From Paracoccus amoyensis (lineage in GTDB: Bacteria > Pseudomonadota > Alphaproteobacteria > Rhodobacterales > Rhodobacteraceae), in NCBI RefSeq assembly GCF_014490725.1, contig NZ_JACOQL010000004.1:372001-436000 (forward strand): 64,000 nt of DNA, in the 5' to 3' direction. Below the pieces are notes generated by a model. The model was not told the origin of the DNA and searched no databases. It saw nothing but the letters and a program-made list of their open reading frames with translations. Shown here piece after piece: positions 8,665-18,513 of the stretch (positions within the stretch are counted from its first letter, which is position 1; each line of letters starts with the position of its first letter). The position numbers and the translations under genes are program-made.

Positions 8665-8686
8665 GTGCGGGCCTTGTCGCCCGCAC
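8665..8686. terminator. Hairpin between convergent genes
   Basis: GTGCGGGC (8665-8672) and GCCCGCAC (8679-8686) form a perfect 8-bp stem with a 6-base loop between two convergent stops. No T-run follows, so it may be a weak or Rho-assisted terminator for both genes. Confidence 0.5.
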
Positions 8687-8693
8687 AGGTGCT

Positions 8694-9878
8694 TTACTGT
8701 AGATCGGCAAAGGCGTCTTGCAGACGACGCACTGCCTCGTTCACGCGACTACGGGGCGTGGCGAGGTTGAAGCGCAGATAGGTGTCGCCGCCCTTGCCAA
8801 ATGTCGCGCCGTGGTTGGCAGCAATGCGTGCCGTTTTTTCGACCCGCGCGGTGAATTCGGCTGGCGACATGCCAGTGCCGGAAAAATCGACCCATGCCAG
8901 ATAGGTGGCCTGCAGCGGCATGGATTTGACGCCGGGGATGGCGTTGATGCCTTCATCGAAGATCCGGCGATTTTCGTTCAGGTATTCGACAAGCGCATCG
9001 ACCCAATCGGCCCCTTCGGGCGAGTAGGCGGCCGCGACCATGTCCATGCCCAGCATGCCCACCGAAACGCCGCGTGCCATCAGCGCCCCCTTGAACTGAT
9101 TGCGCAGCGTTTGATCAGGGATGATGGCATTTCCGATATGCGCACCTGCGATATTGAACGTCTTGGTGGCGGCGGTCAGCATCACCAGACGGCTGGTAAT
9201 TTCTGGAACGACATTGGCGATGATGCGATGCTTGTGCCCCGGCATGACCAGATCGCAATGGATGTCATCGGACACAAGGATCAGGTTGTGGCGCTGACAG
9301 ATGTCGGCCACCTCGCGCAGTTCCGCATCCGACCAGACGCGCCCGCCGGGGTTATGCGGCGAACACAGGATCATCAGCTTTTCCTTGCCCGTCAGCATGG
9401 ATTCCCAAGCGGACCAGTCCATACGGTAAATGCCGTCTACGACGTTCAGCGGGAGTTCGATCAGGTCGCGTCCGGCTGCACGAACGACGCGGCCAAAGGC
9501 GTGATAAACCGGGCTCATGACGATCACGCCTTCGCCCGGTTGGGTAAAGGCGTCCACCGCCATGCCGACCCCATTGACCAGACCGGCGCAGGTCAGAACC
9601 CAGCTTGTGTCGATTTCCCAGCCGTGACGGTTGGCCATCCACCATTTGATTGCGTTCAGATAGGGTTCATTCGTCCCCGGATAGCCATAAACACCATGTG
9701 CCGCAGCGGCCTCGACCGCCTTTTGCACGGCGGTTGGCGGGCGGAAATCCATATCCGCAACCCACATGGCCAGACCGTCCTCCTTGGGTGCAACGCCGTA
9801 GCCTGCCTGCATGTCGTCCCATTTCGAACAACGGGTGCCAACGCGGTCGATTACCTCATCGAAATCCGGTTTTGCCAT
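8694..9878 (-). CDS. MalY/PatB family PLP-dependent C-S lyase/aminotransferase
   Basis: 394 residues, fold-type I PLP enzyme. Visible features: AMWVADMDFRPP (substrate-side motif typical of MalY/PatB), YGYPG, SPVYHAF, CSPHNPGGRVW, SDDIHCDL and TAATKTFNIAG with the PLP-binding Lys. Members are cystathionine beta-lyases or related cysteine-S-conjugate lyases releasing pyruvate, ammonia and a thiol. Whether this one works in methionine synthesis or sulfur degradation cannot be decided. It is divergent from def with 68 bases between starts. Confidence 0.9.
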   Translation of the reverse strand: MAKPDFDEVIDRVGTRCSKWDDMQAGYGVAPKEDGLAMWVADMDFRPPTAVQKAVEAAAAHGVYGYPGTNEPYLNAIKWWMANRHGWEIDTSWVLTCAGLVNGVGMAVDAFTQPGEGVIVMSPVYHAFGRVVRAAGRDLIELPLNVVDGIYRMDWSAWESMLTGKEKLMILCSPHNPGGRVWSDAELREVADICQRHNLILVSDDIHCDLVMPGHKHRIIANVVPEITSRLVMLTAATKTFNIAGAHIGNAIIPDQTLRNQFKGALMARGVSVGMLGMDMVAAAYSPEGADWVDALVEYLNENRRIFDEGINAIPGVKSMPLQATYLAWVDFSGTGMSPAEFTARVEKTARIAANHGATFGKGGDTYLRFNLATPRSRVNEAVRRLQDAFADLQ

Positions 9879-9946
9879 GATCCTCCGTCCCCTGATCTGA
9901 AATCCGTTTTTCCCTGCATACGCGGGTTGTTGCTTATGGTGAAGCC

Positions 9947-10489
9947 ATGGCCTACATGGCTTACATGAGAAACTTGCGTCCCATTCTGATCCATCCCGAT
10001 CCCCGCCTCAAGAAGATGGCCGAGCCGGTTGCGCGGGTCACGCCAGAGATCGAGGCAATGGCAGCAGATATGCTTGCCACGATGTATGATGCGCCCGGTA
10101 TTGGCCTTGCCGCGCCGCAGATCGGGGTCGCGTGGCGCCTGTTCGTGATGGACGCAACCCGCGACCCCGAAGCCGAACCGCGTCCTTTGGTATTGCTCAA
10201 TCCCGAAGTCACCTGGACCTCGGACGAACAGAACACCTATGAAGAAGGTTGCCTGTCCATCCCCGATCAATATGCTGAAGTGACGCGCCCGAAACAGGTG
10301 GGCATGCGCTGGCTGGGGCTGGATGGCAAAACGCATGAAGAAGATTTTGACGGACTTTGGGCGACCTGTGCCCAGCACGAGCTGGACCACCTGAATGGCG
10401 TCCTGTTCATCGACCACCTGTCCATGGTCAAACGTCAGATGATCACACGCAAGATGGTCAAGTTGAAGCGTGAGAAAGCACGTGCCTGA
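9947..10489 (+). CDS. def: Peptide deformylase (active-type copy)
   Basis: 180 residues. All three deformylase motifs are intact: [18 protein letters not shown] (metal Cys) and QHELDHLNG (HExxH). The enzyme removes the formyl group from nascent N-terminal fMet. The start region encodes MAYMAYMRN, a 9-bp repeat giving three in-frame ATGs (9947, 9956, 9965); the third gives the usual N-terminus MRNLRPILIHPDPRL. It is the first of three deformylase-like genes followed by fmt, so formylation and deformylation are encoded together. Confidence 0.95.
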   Translation: MAYMAYMRNLRPILIHPDPRLKKMAEPVARVTPEIEAMAADMLATMYDAPGIGLAAPQIGVAWRLFVMDATRDPEAEPRPLVLLNPEVTWTSDEQNTYEEGCLSIPDQYAEVTRPKQVGMRWLGLDGKTHEEDFDGLWATCAQHELDHLNGVLFIDHLSMVKRQMITRKMVKLKREKARA

Positions 10490-11000
10490 TAGCGGTGCCA
10501 AAATCGGCTTCATCGCCCCCAACCTGCCAGTGGCGCTTGCCGGTGGAACTGTGCGGGATATCCTGATTTATCCTGACCCCATGTTGCGCGAAAACTGCGC
10601 CCCGTCGGGTTACTTGTCTGGATTAGAGCTGACGCGGCTTGCTGCGGCTTTGCTTGCAACCATGTATCATGCAGGTGGACGCGGCCTTGCCGCGCCTCAG
10701 ATCGGGGTGATGCGGCGGGTGTTCGTGATGGACGCGACCTGGAAGGGTGGCGTCTCAGAGCCGGTGGTGATGACGGACCCTGAAATCCTGTCTTTCTCTG
10801 ATGTGCAGGTGTCGATGCAGGAGCAATGCCTGTCCATTCCTGACCGCCCGGTCGAGGTGACGCGCCCCGAAAGCATCCAGATTGCATGGTATGATCTGCG
10901 CGGCCTGTTTCACAGTCAAACGCTGACAGGGCTATCCGCACGCATTGCCCAGCACGAGATTGATCACCTGAACGGTCGGCTGATCGTTGATGTCGAATAG
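10470..11000 (+). CDS. def: Peptide deformylase, second copy with altered motifs
   Basis: 176 residues from GTG 10470, overlapping the first def by 20 bases. Motif 2 is EQCLSIP (Gly replaced by Gln, Cys kept) and motif 3 is QHEIDHLNG (catalytic HExxH kept); motif 1 is [10 protein letters not shown] (Ile replaced by Arg). The metal ligands and catalytic Glu are therefore intact and activity is plausible. GTG 10551 would remove 27 N-terminal residues that other deformylases lack (protein then starts VRDILIYPDP) and is a good alternative start. Confidence 0.85.
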   Translation: MRKHVPDSGAKIGFIAPNLPVALAGGTVRDILIYPDPMLRENCAPSGYLSGLELTRLAAALLATMYHAGGRGLAAPQIGVMRRVFVMDATWKGGVSEPVVMTDPEILSFSDVQVSMQEQCLSIPDRPVEVTRPESIQIAWYDLRGLFHSQTLTGLSARIAQHEIDHLNGRLIVDVE

Positions 11001-11010
11001 ATCATAATAG

Positions 11011-11514
11011 ATGACCGTTCGCCCTTTTCTTCCTTATACCGACCGACGCCTGCATATCCCGGCCGGGCCTGTGACCGAGGTGAATGAAACGGTCCGCATG
11101 ATTTGGGATGACATGGTCGATACGATGGACGCGATGCCCGGTGTCGGGCTGGCTGCGCCGCAAATCGGGATCATGTTGCGGCTGGCGGTTGTGGACGCAT
11201 CCGAGAAGCGTGGGCAGGCGGTGCGGATGGCGAACCCGGAAATCCTGCATGAAAGCGTGCAATCGCGCAGCCATGACGAGGCCAGCCCAAATCTGCCCGG
11301 CGTCTTCGCCCAGATCAGCCGTCCGCGTGCGGTCACCGTTCGGTTTCTGAATGAGGCGGGTGAGATCGAGGACCGCGATTTTGTAGGTCTGTGGGCGACC
11401 AGCGTGCAACATCAGATCGACCATCTGAACGGTCGAATGTATGTCGATCATCTGTCACCCTTGCGGCGCAAGATGTTGGTTCAGAAATCGGCCAAGGTCG
11501 CACGGCGTGGATAG
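11011..11514 (+). CDS. Deformylase-like protein, predicted catalytically inactive
   Basis: 167 residues with an obvious deformylase scaffold. Motif 1 is intact ([10 protein letters not shown], 44-53). Motif 2, normally EGCLSIP, reads EASPNLP, so the metal-binding Cys is Ser 92. Motif 3, normally HExxH, reads HQIDH (134-138), so the catalytic Glu is Gln 135. Loss of both argues against deformylation. The frame is undamaged and codon use resembles the neighbours, so it is probably an expressed pseudoenzyme rather than a decaying gene. It lies 10 bases after the second def. Confidence 0.85.
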   Translation: MTVRPFLPYTDRRLHIPAGPVTEVNETVRMIWDDMVDTMDAMPGVGLAAPQIGIMLRLAVVDASEKRGQAVRMANPEILHESVQSRSHDEASPNLPGVFAQISRPRAVTVRFLNEAGEIEDRDFVGLWATSVQHQIDHLNGRMYVDHLSPLRRKMLVQKSAKVARRG

Positions 11515-11515
11515 C

Positions 11516-11573
11516 GCGGGGGACTTCGCGTCCCCCGGACCCCCTGCGGGGTATTATTACAAAGAAGAAAGGG
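11516..11573 (+). repeat. Intergenic hairpin repeat, copy A
   Basis: GGGGGAC (11518-11524) pairs with GTCCCCC (11530-11536), followed by GGACCCCC, a short GC arm, GGGGTATT and a purine-rich GAAGAAAGG tail. The same plan recurs after hemH (30866) and, more divergent, after argG (51088). It separates the deformylase genes from fmt, and its tail may serve as the fmt ribosome site. Confidence 0.65.
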
Positions 11574-11579
11574 TCTACG

Positions 11580-12473
11580 ATGCGCGTCGTTTTCATGGGA
11601 ACGCCCGAATTTTCGGTGCCTGCCTTACGGGCGATCGCAGCGGCGCATGATGTTGTTGCCGTATATTCGCAGCCCCCTCGTCAGGCGGGGCGGGGGCAAA
11701 AGCCGCGCCCGTCAGCCGTGCATCAGGCGGCTGAGGATCTGGGCATCGAGGTGCGCACGCCGGTCAGGCTGCGTGACGCGAAGGCGCAGGCGGATTTCGC
11801 AGCATTGCAGGCGGATGTGGCTGTTGTCGTCGCCTATGGGTTGATCTTGCCGCAGGCCGTGCTGGATATGCCCCGGTTGGGCTGCTTGAATATCCACGCC
11901 TCTTTGTTGCCGCGCTGGCGGGGGGCCGCGCCGATACATCGCGCGATCATGGCCGGGGATCGCCAGACGGGTGTCGCGATCATGCAGATGGAGGCCGGAC
12001 TGGATACGGGGCCGGTTCTGGCCGAACGCCGGACCGATATCGGCACCGAGGAAACGACGGCCGATCTGCATGACCGATTGTCGGTGATGGGAGCCTCGCT
12101 GATCGGCGATGTTCTGGCGCGGCTGCCCATGGAGGGCGTCGCACAGCCCGATGAGGGCGTCACTTATGCAGAAAAAATCGACAAGGCAGAGGCACGGATC
12201 GACTGGGCCCGCCCGGCTGTCGAGGTGGATCGGGTAATCCGGGGGCTGTCGCCCTTTCCCGGCGCGTGGTGCGAGATTGCGGGCGAGCGGGTCAAGCTGT
12301 TGCGCAGCCGTATCGTAACGGGGAAGGGCGCGCCGGGCGAGGTGTTGTCGGGCTTTGTAATCGCCTGCGGCGACGGTGCGGTCGAGATTGCCGAGGCACA
12401 ACGGGCAGGCAAGAAGCCGATGTCGGCGGATGCCTTGCTGAAAGGGTGGTCGCTGCCGGCAAGACTGGATTGA
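11580..12473 (+). CDS. fmt: Methionyl-tRNA formyltransferase
   Basis: 297 residues from ATG 11580 ([18 protein letters not shown]), with AAGAAAGG upstream as ribosome site. The formyltransferase core has the catalytic Asn-His-Asp set in [20 protein letters not shown] and [20 protein letters not shown]; the C-terminal OB-like domain follows. The enzyme formylates initiator Met-tRNA using 10-formyl-tetrahydrofolate, the step that the upstream deformylases reverse. A longer reading of the frame from 11391 would overlap the third deformylase gene and is rejected. Confidence 0.97.
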   Translation: MRVVFMGTPEFSVPALRAIAAAHDVVAVYSQPPRQAGRGQKPRPSAVHQAAEDLGIEVRTPVRLRDAKAQADFAALQADVAVVVAYGLILPQAVLDMPRLGCLNIHASLLPRWRGAAPIHRAIMAGDRQTGVAIMQMEAGLDTGPVLAERRTDIGTEETTADLHDRLSVMGASLIGDVLARLPMEGVAQPDEGVTYAEKIDKAEARIDWARPAVEVDRVIRGLSPFPGAWCEIAGERVKLLRSRIVTGKGAPGEVLSGFVIACGDGAVEIAEAQRAGKKPMSADALLKGWSLPARLD

Positions 12474-12496
12474 TCTCGGCGTGGTCAGCTTAAAGA

Positions 12497-12525
12497 AAAA
12501 GGCCGCCTGATCGGGCGGCCTTTTG
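12497..12525. terminator. Bidirectional intrinsic terminator between fmt and secA
   Basis: AAGGCCGCC (12499-12507) pairs with GGCGGCCTT (12514-12522) around a 6-base loop, with A-runs to the left and TTTT to the right. It serves both fmt (+) and secA (-). Confidence 0.9.
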
Positions 12526-12542
12526 GGTTATGATCTGCACGA

Positions 12543-15260
12543 TCAGATTGAACCGTGGCAATGTTTGAATTTCTTGCCCGAACCGCAGGGGCAAAGGTCA
12601 TTGCGTGACGGGTTGCCCCATGTCGACGGGTCGTTTTCGTCAAACCCGCGAACCAGCGGTGTGGGTTTGTCAGCGGCATCACCCGACTGGGTGTCGTTGC
12701 CATGCTCCAGCGTCAGATGCTCTTGCGATTCTTTCTGCTGCTGTTCCATCTGGCGTAGCATTTCTTCGCGTTCGGCATCGGTCAGCGGGCGGATTTGGGC
12801 CAGCCGCTGCGTCACGTCGAAGCGTAGGCCATCCAGAAGCGTTTCGAACAGCTGGAAGCCTTCGGTTTTATATTCTGACAGCGGGTCGCGCTGTGCATAG
12901 CCGCGAAAGCCCACGACCGAGCGCAGATGTTCCAGCGTCAGGAGGTGGTCGCGCCATTTCTGGTCGATCATCTGCAACAGAACCTGCTTTTCGATCATGC
13001 GCATGTTTTCTTCGCCGAACGCCTGCGCCTTGTCGGCCATATAGGTGTCGGTCGCGTCCTGAATGCGTTCGCGAATTGCTTCCTGATCGACGCCTTCCTC
13101 GGCGGCCCATTCCTCGACAGGCAGGTTCATGTTCAGCTTTTCGCGAACCGCCTCTTTCAAGCCGGGCAGATCCCATTGTTCGGGATAGGATTTTTCCGGC
13201 ATGAAATCATCGACCAGATCGTCGATGACCTGATGGCGCATATCGCCCGCAATTTCACCGACCTCATCGCTGTCCATGATTTCGCGGCGCTGGCCAAAGA
13301 TCGCCTTGCGCTGATCGTTCATCACATCGTCGAATTTCAGCAATTGCTTGCGGATATCGAAGTTGCGGCCTTCGACCTTGGCCTGCGCGCGTTCCAGCGA
13401 TTTGTTGACCCAAGGGTGGATGATCGCCTCGCCCTCTTTCATTCCCAGAGAGGACAGAACCTTGTCCAGACGCTCGGATCCAAAGATGCGCATCAGGTCG
13501 TCGTCCAGCGACAGGAAGAACAGCGAACGGCCGGGATCGCCCTGACGGCCGGAACGACCGCGCAGCTGGTTGTCGATCCGGCGGCTTTCGTGGCGTTCGG
13601 TGCCCAGAACGAACAGGCCGCCAGCATCCAGAACCTGCTGCTTGGCCGCGGCGTGTTCCGCCTCGATCGTGGCGCGCAATTCATCGGGATGGGCTTCGGG
13701 ATCGGCCTTCAGCGCCTCCATCACTTTCATTTCGACATTGCCGCCCAACTGAATGTCAGTTCCCCGGCCCGCCATGTTGGTGGCGATGGTCACCGCGCCC
13801 AGCTTGCCGGCATCGGCGACGATCTGGGCTTCGGCCTCGTGCTGGCGGGCGTTCAGAACGTTATGGGGGATGCCGGCCTGCTTCAGGACCTCGGACAACA
13901 TTTCGGATTTCTCGATGCTGGTGGTGCCGACAAGGGTTGGCTGGCCCTTGGCATGGGCTTCCTTGATCGCTTCGACCACGGCTTCGTATTTTTCGCCCCC
14001 CGTGCGATAGACGCGGTCATGTTCATCCAGACGCTGGATGCCACGATTCGTCGGAACCTCGACCACGCCCAGCTTGTAGATTTCCGCGAATTCGTCCGCC
14101 TCGGTGGCGGCGGTCCCGGTCATGCCGGCCAGCTTGTTATACAGACGGAAGTAATTCTGGAAGGTGACCGAGGCAAGGGTGACGTTTTCCGGCTGGATCG
14201 TGACGCCTTCCTTGGCTTCGATGGCCTGATGCAGGCCGTCGGACAGGCGGCGGCCCTTCATCATGCGGCCGGTGAATTCGTCGATCAGCATCACCTCGCC
14301 GTCGCGGACCATGTAATGCTGATCGCGGGTATACAGCTTGTGCGCCCGAAGGGCTTGGTTGGCGTGGTGGACGATGGTGGTCGATTCCGGGTCATACAGC
14401 GTCTGATCCTGCGGCAGGATGCCTTCGGCCTGCAGGCGCTGTTCCAGATACTCGTTCCCTTCCTCGGTGAAGGTGGCGTTCCGGGTCTTTTCATCCAGCT
14501 TGTAATGTTCTTCGGTCAGAAGCGGGATGTATGCATTCAGCGTCACGTAAAGTTCGCTGCGATCCTGCGATGGGCCAGAGATGATCAGCGGCGTCCGTGC
14601 TTCGTCGATCAGGATCGAGTCGACCTCGTCCACGATGGCGAAGTTATGGCCACGCTGGACCATTTCGGCCACGCTGCCCTTCATATTGTCGCGCAGATAG
14701 TCGAAGCCCAGTTCGTTATTCGTGGCATAGGTCACGTCCGCGGCATAGGCCTGACGCTTCTCGGGTTCGGGCTGGAACGGATAGACGACGCCGGTGGTCA
14801 GGCCCAGTTGGGCGAAAACCTTGCTCATCCATTCGGCGTCGCGTTTGGCCAGATAGTCGTTGACGGTCACGACATGCACGCCCTTGCCACCAAGCGCATT
14901 CAGATAGGCAGGGAAGGTTGCGACAAGGGTCTTGCCCTCGCCCGTCTTCATCTCGGCAATGTTACCCTGATGCAGGAAAATCCCGCCCATCAGCTGGACA
15001 TCGAACGCGCGCAGGCCAAGCGCACGACGCGCACCTTCGCGGCAATTGGCAAATGCCTCGGGCAGCAGATCGTAAAGGTCTTCGCCCTTGGCGATGCGGT
15101 CCTGAAATTCGCGCGTCTTTTCAATCAGCTGATCATCGGTCAGCGGTTTGAACTGTTCTTCAAGCGCGTTGATGCGTGCGACCAGCGCTCGCGTTCCTTT
15201 GACTTTCCGATCATTCGGTGTGCCAAAGACTTTCTTCGCCAGATTTCCAATGCCGAGCAT
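12543..15260 (-). CDS. secA: Preprotein translocase ATPase SecA
   Basis: 905 residues from ATG 15260 ([13 protein letters not shown]), preceded by GAAGG. Nucleotide-binding motifs MKTGEGKT (Walker A) and [26 protein letters not shown] and the helical scaffold are present. The C-terminus is a complete SEC-C zinc motif ([14 protein letters not shown]) that binds SecB and lipids. SecA drives post-translational export through SecYEG. An upstream Met at 15431 would add 57 residues of unrelated sequence and is not used. The gene is divergent from the periplasmic parvulin. Confidence 0.98.
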   Translation of the reverse strand: MLGIGNLAKKVFGTPNDRKVKGTRALVARINALEEQFKPLTDDQLIEKTREFQDRIAKGEDLYDLLPEAFANCREGARRALGLRAFDVQLMGGIFLHQGNIAEMKTGEGKTLVATFPAYLNALGGKGVHVVTVNDYLAKRDAEWMSKVFAQLGLTTGVVYPFQPEPEKRQAYAADVTYATNNELGFDYLRDNMKGSVAEMVQRGHNFAIVDEVDSILIDEARTPLIISGPSQDRSELYVTLNAYIPLLTEEHYKLDEKTRNATFTEEGNEYLEQRLQAEGILPQDQTLYDPESTTIVHHANQALRAHKLYTRDQHYMVRDGEVMLIDEFTGRMMKGRRLSDGLHQAIEAKEGVTIQPENVTLASVTFQNYFRLYNKLAGMTGTAATEADEFAEIYKLGVVEVPTNRGIQRLDEHDRVYRTGGEKYEAVVEAIKEAHAKGQPTLVGTTSIEKSEMLSEVLKQAGIPHNVLNARQHEAEAQIVADAGKLGAVTIATNMAGRGTDIQLGGNVEMKVMEALKADPEAHPDELRATIEAEHAAAKQQVLDAGGLFVLGTERHESRRIDNQLRGRSGRQGDPGRSLFFLSLDDDLMRIFGSERLDKVLSSLGMKEGEAIIHPWVNKSLERAQAKVEGRNFDIRKQLLKFDDVMNDQRKAIFGQRREIMDSDEVGEIAGDMRHQVIDDLVDDFMPEKSYPEQWDLPGLKEAVREKLNMNLPVEEWAAEEGVDQEAIRERIQDATDTYMADKAQAFGEENMRMIEKQVLLQMIDQKWRDHLLTLEHLRSVVGFRGYAQRDPLSEYKTEGFQLFETLLDGLRFDVTQRLAQIRPLTDAEREEMLRQMEQQQKESQEHLTLEHGNDTQSGDAADKPTPLVRGFDENDPSTWGNPSRNDLCPCGSGKKFKHCHGSI

Positions 15261-15466
15261 ATTACCTTCGCAATCACGTTGTTGGGAAAGGCAGTCTCGG
15301 GCGGCACTACTTGCCCGTACCGACCGCGTTGCCGTATCAGGGGCCTGAACGAAAAGCGGCGGTGGCGCCTTCCTCGGAGTTGGCTGGGATGTATGCGCCG
15401 CTTGCCTGACTGTCAACGCTGGCCCAGCCATTCAAGCGGTCTGGGCATCATAATATAGGGATTTTC

Positions 15467-16312
15467 ATGTTCAAACCATCGCTACTTGCCGCTGTTCTGT
15501 TCGCCGTGCCGTTGATGACCCCGGTTCAGGTGTTGGCGCAGGATCAGACGGCCGAGACTGTTGTCGCGACCGTGAACGGCCAGGACATTACATTGGGTCA
15601 GATGATCGTGATGAAGCAGTCCATGCAGGATCCTTCTGTGGCGGCGCTGCCCGCACAGGATCTGTGGGATATGTTGTTGGACCAGCTGGTGCGTCAGGCC
15701 GTGATGGCGGGCGAGGGTGCCGAAAACGCGGGCGTTCGCGCGCAACTGGAGTTGCAGCGCCGCAATACGCTGGCGACTGCTGCCGTGACGAAGCTGGCAG
15801 AAGCCGCACCCACCGATGCAGAAATTCAGGCCGCCTATGACCGACTGTTCGCCGATGCCGCGCCGGTCGAAGAATATTCTGCCGCCCATATCCTTGTCGC
15901 GACCGAAGACGAGGCGAAAGAGGTCAAGCAACGCCTGGATGAAGGGGCTGATTTTGGCGAGGTGGCAGCCGAAAAATCGACCGATAATTCCAGCCAAAAT
16001 AAAGGCGATCTGGGCTGGTTTTCGGCCGAAATGATGGTCGAACCCTTTGCCAAGGCGGTTCAGGCCCTTGAAAAGGGACAGATTTCCGACCCGGTGCAAA
16101 GCGATTTTGGCTGGCATGTCATTCAGTTGAACGACACGCGTATGCGCGAAGTTCCGAAGCTGGAGGAAGTCCGCACCGAGGTCGAGCAGATGGTCCGTCG
16201 CGAAAAGCTCGAGGCCGAGGTTGAACGGCTGGTCGGTGATGCGAAGGTCGAAAAGACCGAAGGTATCCCGGCAGAAGCCATGAACAACGACGCGCTGCTG
16301 GAGGCCGAATAA
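15467..16312 (+). CDS. Periplasmic parvulin-type peptidylprolyl isomerase
   Basis: 281 residues with a Sec signal peptide ending near VLAQ (residue 25). A SurA/PpiC-like N-terminal helical chaperone region (VNGQDITLGQMIVMK) is followed by the parvulin domain (about 134-225: YSAAHILVATEDEA, LGWFSAEMMVEPF, GWHVIQLND). It should assist folding of exported and outer-membrane proteins, which fits its place divergent from secA. The stop overlaps the argJ start by one base. Confidence 0.9.
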   Translation: MFKPSLLAAVLFAVPLMTPVQVLAQDQTAETVVATVNGQDITLGQMIVMKQSMQDPSVAALPAQDLWDMLLDQLVRQAVMAGEGAENAGVRAQLELQRRNTLATAAVTKLAEAAPTDAEIQAAYDRLFADAAPVEEYSAAHILVATEDEAKEVKQRLDEGADFGEVAAEKSTDNSSQNKGDLGWFSAEMMVEPFAKAVQALEKGQISDPVQSDFGWHVIQLNDTRMREVPKLEEVRTEVEQMVRREKLEAEVERLVGDAKVEKTEGIPAEAMNNDALLEAE

Positions 16313-17565
16313 TGGGCAAGGCTGGGCTTCCCGTGTCACCGCTGGCACCGGCCAGCTTTCCGGAATTGCCTGTTATCGCTGGCGTCGAGTTTTCCAGCGG
16401 TGCTGCGGGCGTCAAATATCAGGGTCGCACGGATGTGACGCTGATTCGCATTGCCGAAGGCTCTTCGATCGCAGGGGCCTTCACCAAATCCTCGACCCGC
16501 GCAGCCTGTGTTCTGGATAATCAGGCCAAACTGGCGCAGAACGCCGATACCAACGCGGGCGCTGCGATTATCGTCAATTCGGGCAATGCAAACGCCTTTA
16601 CTGGTGCGCGCGGCCTGGAATCGGTCGCGGCGGTGACGGGGGCTGTCGCGGATGCGCTTGGCCTGCCGCAGAACCGGGTGTTCTCATCCTCGACCGGTGT
16701 GATCGGAGAGCCGCTGCCGCATGATCGAATTATCGCGATCGTTGGCGATCTGAAAGCCGGTCTGGACGAAGCGGGTGTGGCGGCTGCAGCCCGTGCCATC
16801 ATGACAACGGATACATTTCCCAAGGGTGCCTCGGCCACGGTAAAGGGCGATGGTGGACAGATCCGCATCGCCGGGATCGCCAAGGGGTCCGGCATGATCG
16901 CGCCGGATATGGCAACGATGTTGGTCTATATCTTCACCGACGCCAGGATTTCAGCGCCGCTGCTGCAGGGCGCATTGGTGGGGGGGCTGGCTTCGACCTT
17001 CAACGCGATCACGGTTGATAGCGATACGTCAACCTCGGACGCGCTGATTGTCGCGGCGACCGGGCGCAGCGATGCGGCTGAAATCACCGATTTATCCTCG
17101 ACCGAAGGTCAGGCTTTCGTCGCGGCTTTGCATGGCGTGATGCGAGAATTGGCCCAACTTGTCGTTCGTGACGGCGAAGGGGCGTCTAAATTCGTGGAAA
17201 TTCAGGTAACTGGTGCCGCGTCCGAAGATGATGCGCATCGGGTTGCAATGGCAGTTGCAAATTCGCCGCTGGTCAAGACCGCGATTGCCGGCGAGGATGC
17301 CAATTGGGGCCGTATCGTTGCGGCGGTCGGTAAATCCGGGGCCGAGGCTGATCGCGACCTGCTGAAGATCAGTTTTGGTGACATGGTTCTGGCGGAAAAA
17401 GGCTGGCGTTCGCCCGGTTATGACGAAGAAAAGGCCAGCGCTTACATGAAGAACCAGAATCTGATCATCGGCGTCGATCTTGGTCTGGGGCAGGGCGCGC
17501 GCACGGTTTGGACCTGCGATCTGACCCACGGCTATATTGATATCAATGCGGATTATCGCTCGTGA
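16312..17565 (+). CDS. argJ: Bifunctional ornithine acetyltransferase / N-acetylglutamate synthase
   Basis: 417 residues starting in a TAATG overlap with the parvulin gene. It contains the ArgJ autoprocessing site in [14 protein letters not shown]: cleavage before the Thr yields alpha and beta chains, and that Thr is the nucleophile. Other signatures are [10 protein letters not shown] and [11 protein letters not shown]. The enzyme recycles the acetyl group in the cyclic arginine pathway and may also make N-acetylglutamate. argG of the same pathway lies at 49.8 kb. Confidence 0.96.
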   Translation: MGKAGLPVSPLAPASFPELPVIAGVEFSSGAAGVKYQGRTDVTLIRIAEGSSIAGAFTKSSTRAACVLDNQAKLAQNADTNAGAAIIVNSGNANAFTGARGLESVAAVTGAVADALGLPQNRVFSSSTGVIGEPLPHDRIIAIVGDLKAGLDEAGVAAAARAIMTTDTFPKGASATVKGDGGQIRIAGIAKGSGMIAPDMATMLVYIFTDARISAPLLQGALVGGLASTFNAITVDSDTSTSDALIVAATGRSDAAEITDLSSTEGQAFVAALHGVMRELAQLVVRDGEGASKFVEIQVTGAASEDDAHRVAMAVANSPLVKTAIAGEDANWGRIVAAVGKSGAEADRDLLKISFGDMVLAEKGWRSPGYDEEKASAYMKNQNLIIGVDLGLGQGARTVWTCDLTHGYIDINADYRS

Positions 17566-17960
17566 AGACGGTTCTGGTTGCTGCCGTTGCGCTGATTGAT
17601 CCCGACGGGCGCGTGCTTTTGGCGCAGCGCCCTGAGGGAAAGTCCATGGCCGGTCTATGGGAGTTTCCCGGCGGCAAGGTCGAGCACGGAGAAACGCCCG
17701 AGGCTGCCCTGATCCGGGAACTGCATGAGGAGCTGGGCATTGACACCTGGACCAGCTGCCTTGCGCCGCTGACCTTTGCCAGCCACAGCTATGATGATTT
17801 CCACCTGTTGATGCCGGTTTATGCCTGCCGCAAGTGGCAGGGAATCGTCCAGCCGCAAGAAGGGCAGAAGCTTGCCTGGGTCAGATCAAACGATCTGCGC
17901 AGCTATGACATGCCGCCAGCGGACATCCCGCTGATCCCGGCCTTGCAGATGTGGCTATAA
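17562..17960 (+). CDS. mutT: 8-oxo-dGTP diphosphatase (MutT-type Nudix)
   Basis: 132 residues from GTG 17562, overlapping the argJ stop by 4 bases. The Nudix box GGKVEHGETPEAALIRELHE continues into ELGI and is complete (GX5EX7REUXEEXGU), and LAQRPEGKSMAGLWEFPGG is the MutT-type substrate loop. The enzyme removes oxidised dGTP before incorporation. The argJ-mutT pairing is familiar from Rhodobacterales. Confidence 0.9.
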   Translation: MKTVLVAAVALIDPDGRVLLAQRPEGKSMAGLWEFPGGKVEHGETPEAALIRELHEELGIDTWTSCLAPLTFASHSYDDFHLLMPVYACRKWQGIVQPQEGQKLAWVRSNDLRSYDMPPADIPLIPALQMWL

Positions 17961-18080
17961 TTCCACAAACTCAACTACCGTCACATAATATTCATACAAA
18001 TTAGGGTGGCCGTCGAAAACTTTGTTTCTTGTTAACATTTGCTGACCTAGGCTGATGCTTACGGAGAAGGAGAGTTTGAC

Positions 18081-18209
18081 ATGATTCGCACAGTATCTGT
18101 TGGCAGCTACATTCTGATTCAGGGTGTGTTTGAAAGTCAGGCGCCGAATGGGAACATGATTGTTCGCGTGGGTGGGCGCACCTATGAGGGCAAACCGGTT
18201 ACACCGTGA
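18081..18209 (+). CDS. 42-residue small protein
   Basis: Begins MIRTVSVGSYILIQGVF and ends RVGGRTYEGKPVTP. GGAGAAGGAGAG lies 6-7 bases upstream of the ATG, an excellent ribosome site. Alternating hydrophobic and polar residues with Gly turns suggest a small beta-barrel or SH3-like sheet. I recall similar short hypothetical proteins in Rhodobacteraceae but cannot assign a function. It stands alone between mutT and the infB terminator. Confidence 0.62.
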   Translation: MIRTVSVGSYILIQGVFESQAPNGNMIVRVGGRTYEGKPVTP

Positions 18210-18461
18210 TTCACTGGAGCTGATAGAGGGTAGACGATCATATTTTGCGGTGATCCGCTGAACGGGCGCGGACAAGGTTTTCTCACAAGACCATTGGGGT
18301 TTTGTTTGGGTTGCACGCATTAAGGCTGATGTCGCGGCTTGTTGCATCCCGAAACAGGTCGCAGTTTCGGCGGACCACGCGCTCTCACCTGTCGCGATGG
18401 ATGGGCATCTTGGACTTTCTGTCCAACCGCTTGCCAGGCCCCTCGAAACAACCATCCATAA
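18210..18461. other. Intergenic stretch without a recognisable gene
   Basis: Between the 42-residue ORF and the infB terminator. Only minor hairpins are visible (for example TTGGAC/GTCCAA near 18410). No convincing start with a ribosome site was seen on either strand. Confidence 0.5.
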
Positions 18462-18491
18462 AAAACGGGCTGCATTTCTGCAGCCCGTTTT
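18462..18491 (-). terminator. Intrinsic terminator of the rimP-nusA-infB operon
   Basis: A perfect 13-bp stem (AAAACGGGCTGCA, 18462-18474, with its complement at 18479-18491) and a 4-base loop, with A/T runs on both sides, 22 bases past the infB stop. Confidence 0.9.
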
Positions 18492-18513
18492 CTGTTTTGA
18501 AAGGACGCTTTGT

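Noticed and set aside
11391..11579. N-terminal extension of fmt
   Set aside because: It overlaps the third deformylase gene; the normal fmt N-terminus starts at 11580 with a ribosome site.
12927..15458. 843-residue open frame on the plus strand
   Set aside because: It lies entirely antisense to secA, whose protein sequence is unmistakable. Long antisense frames are expected with this codon bias.
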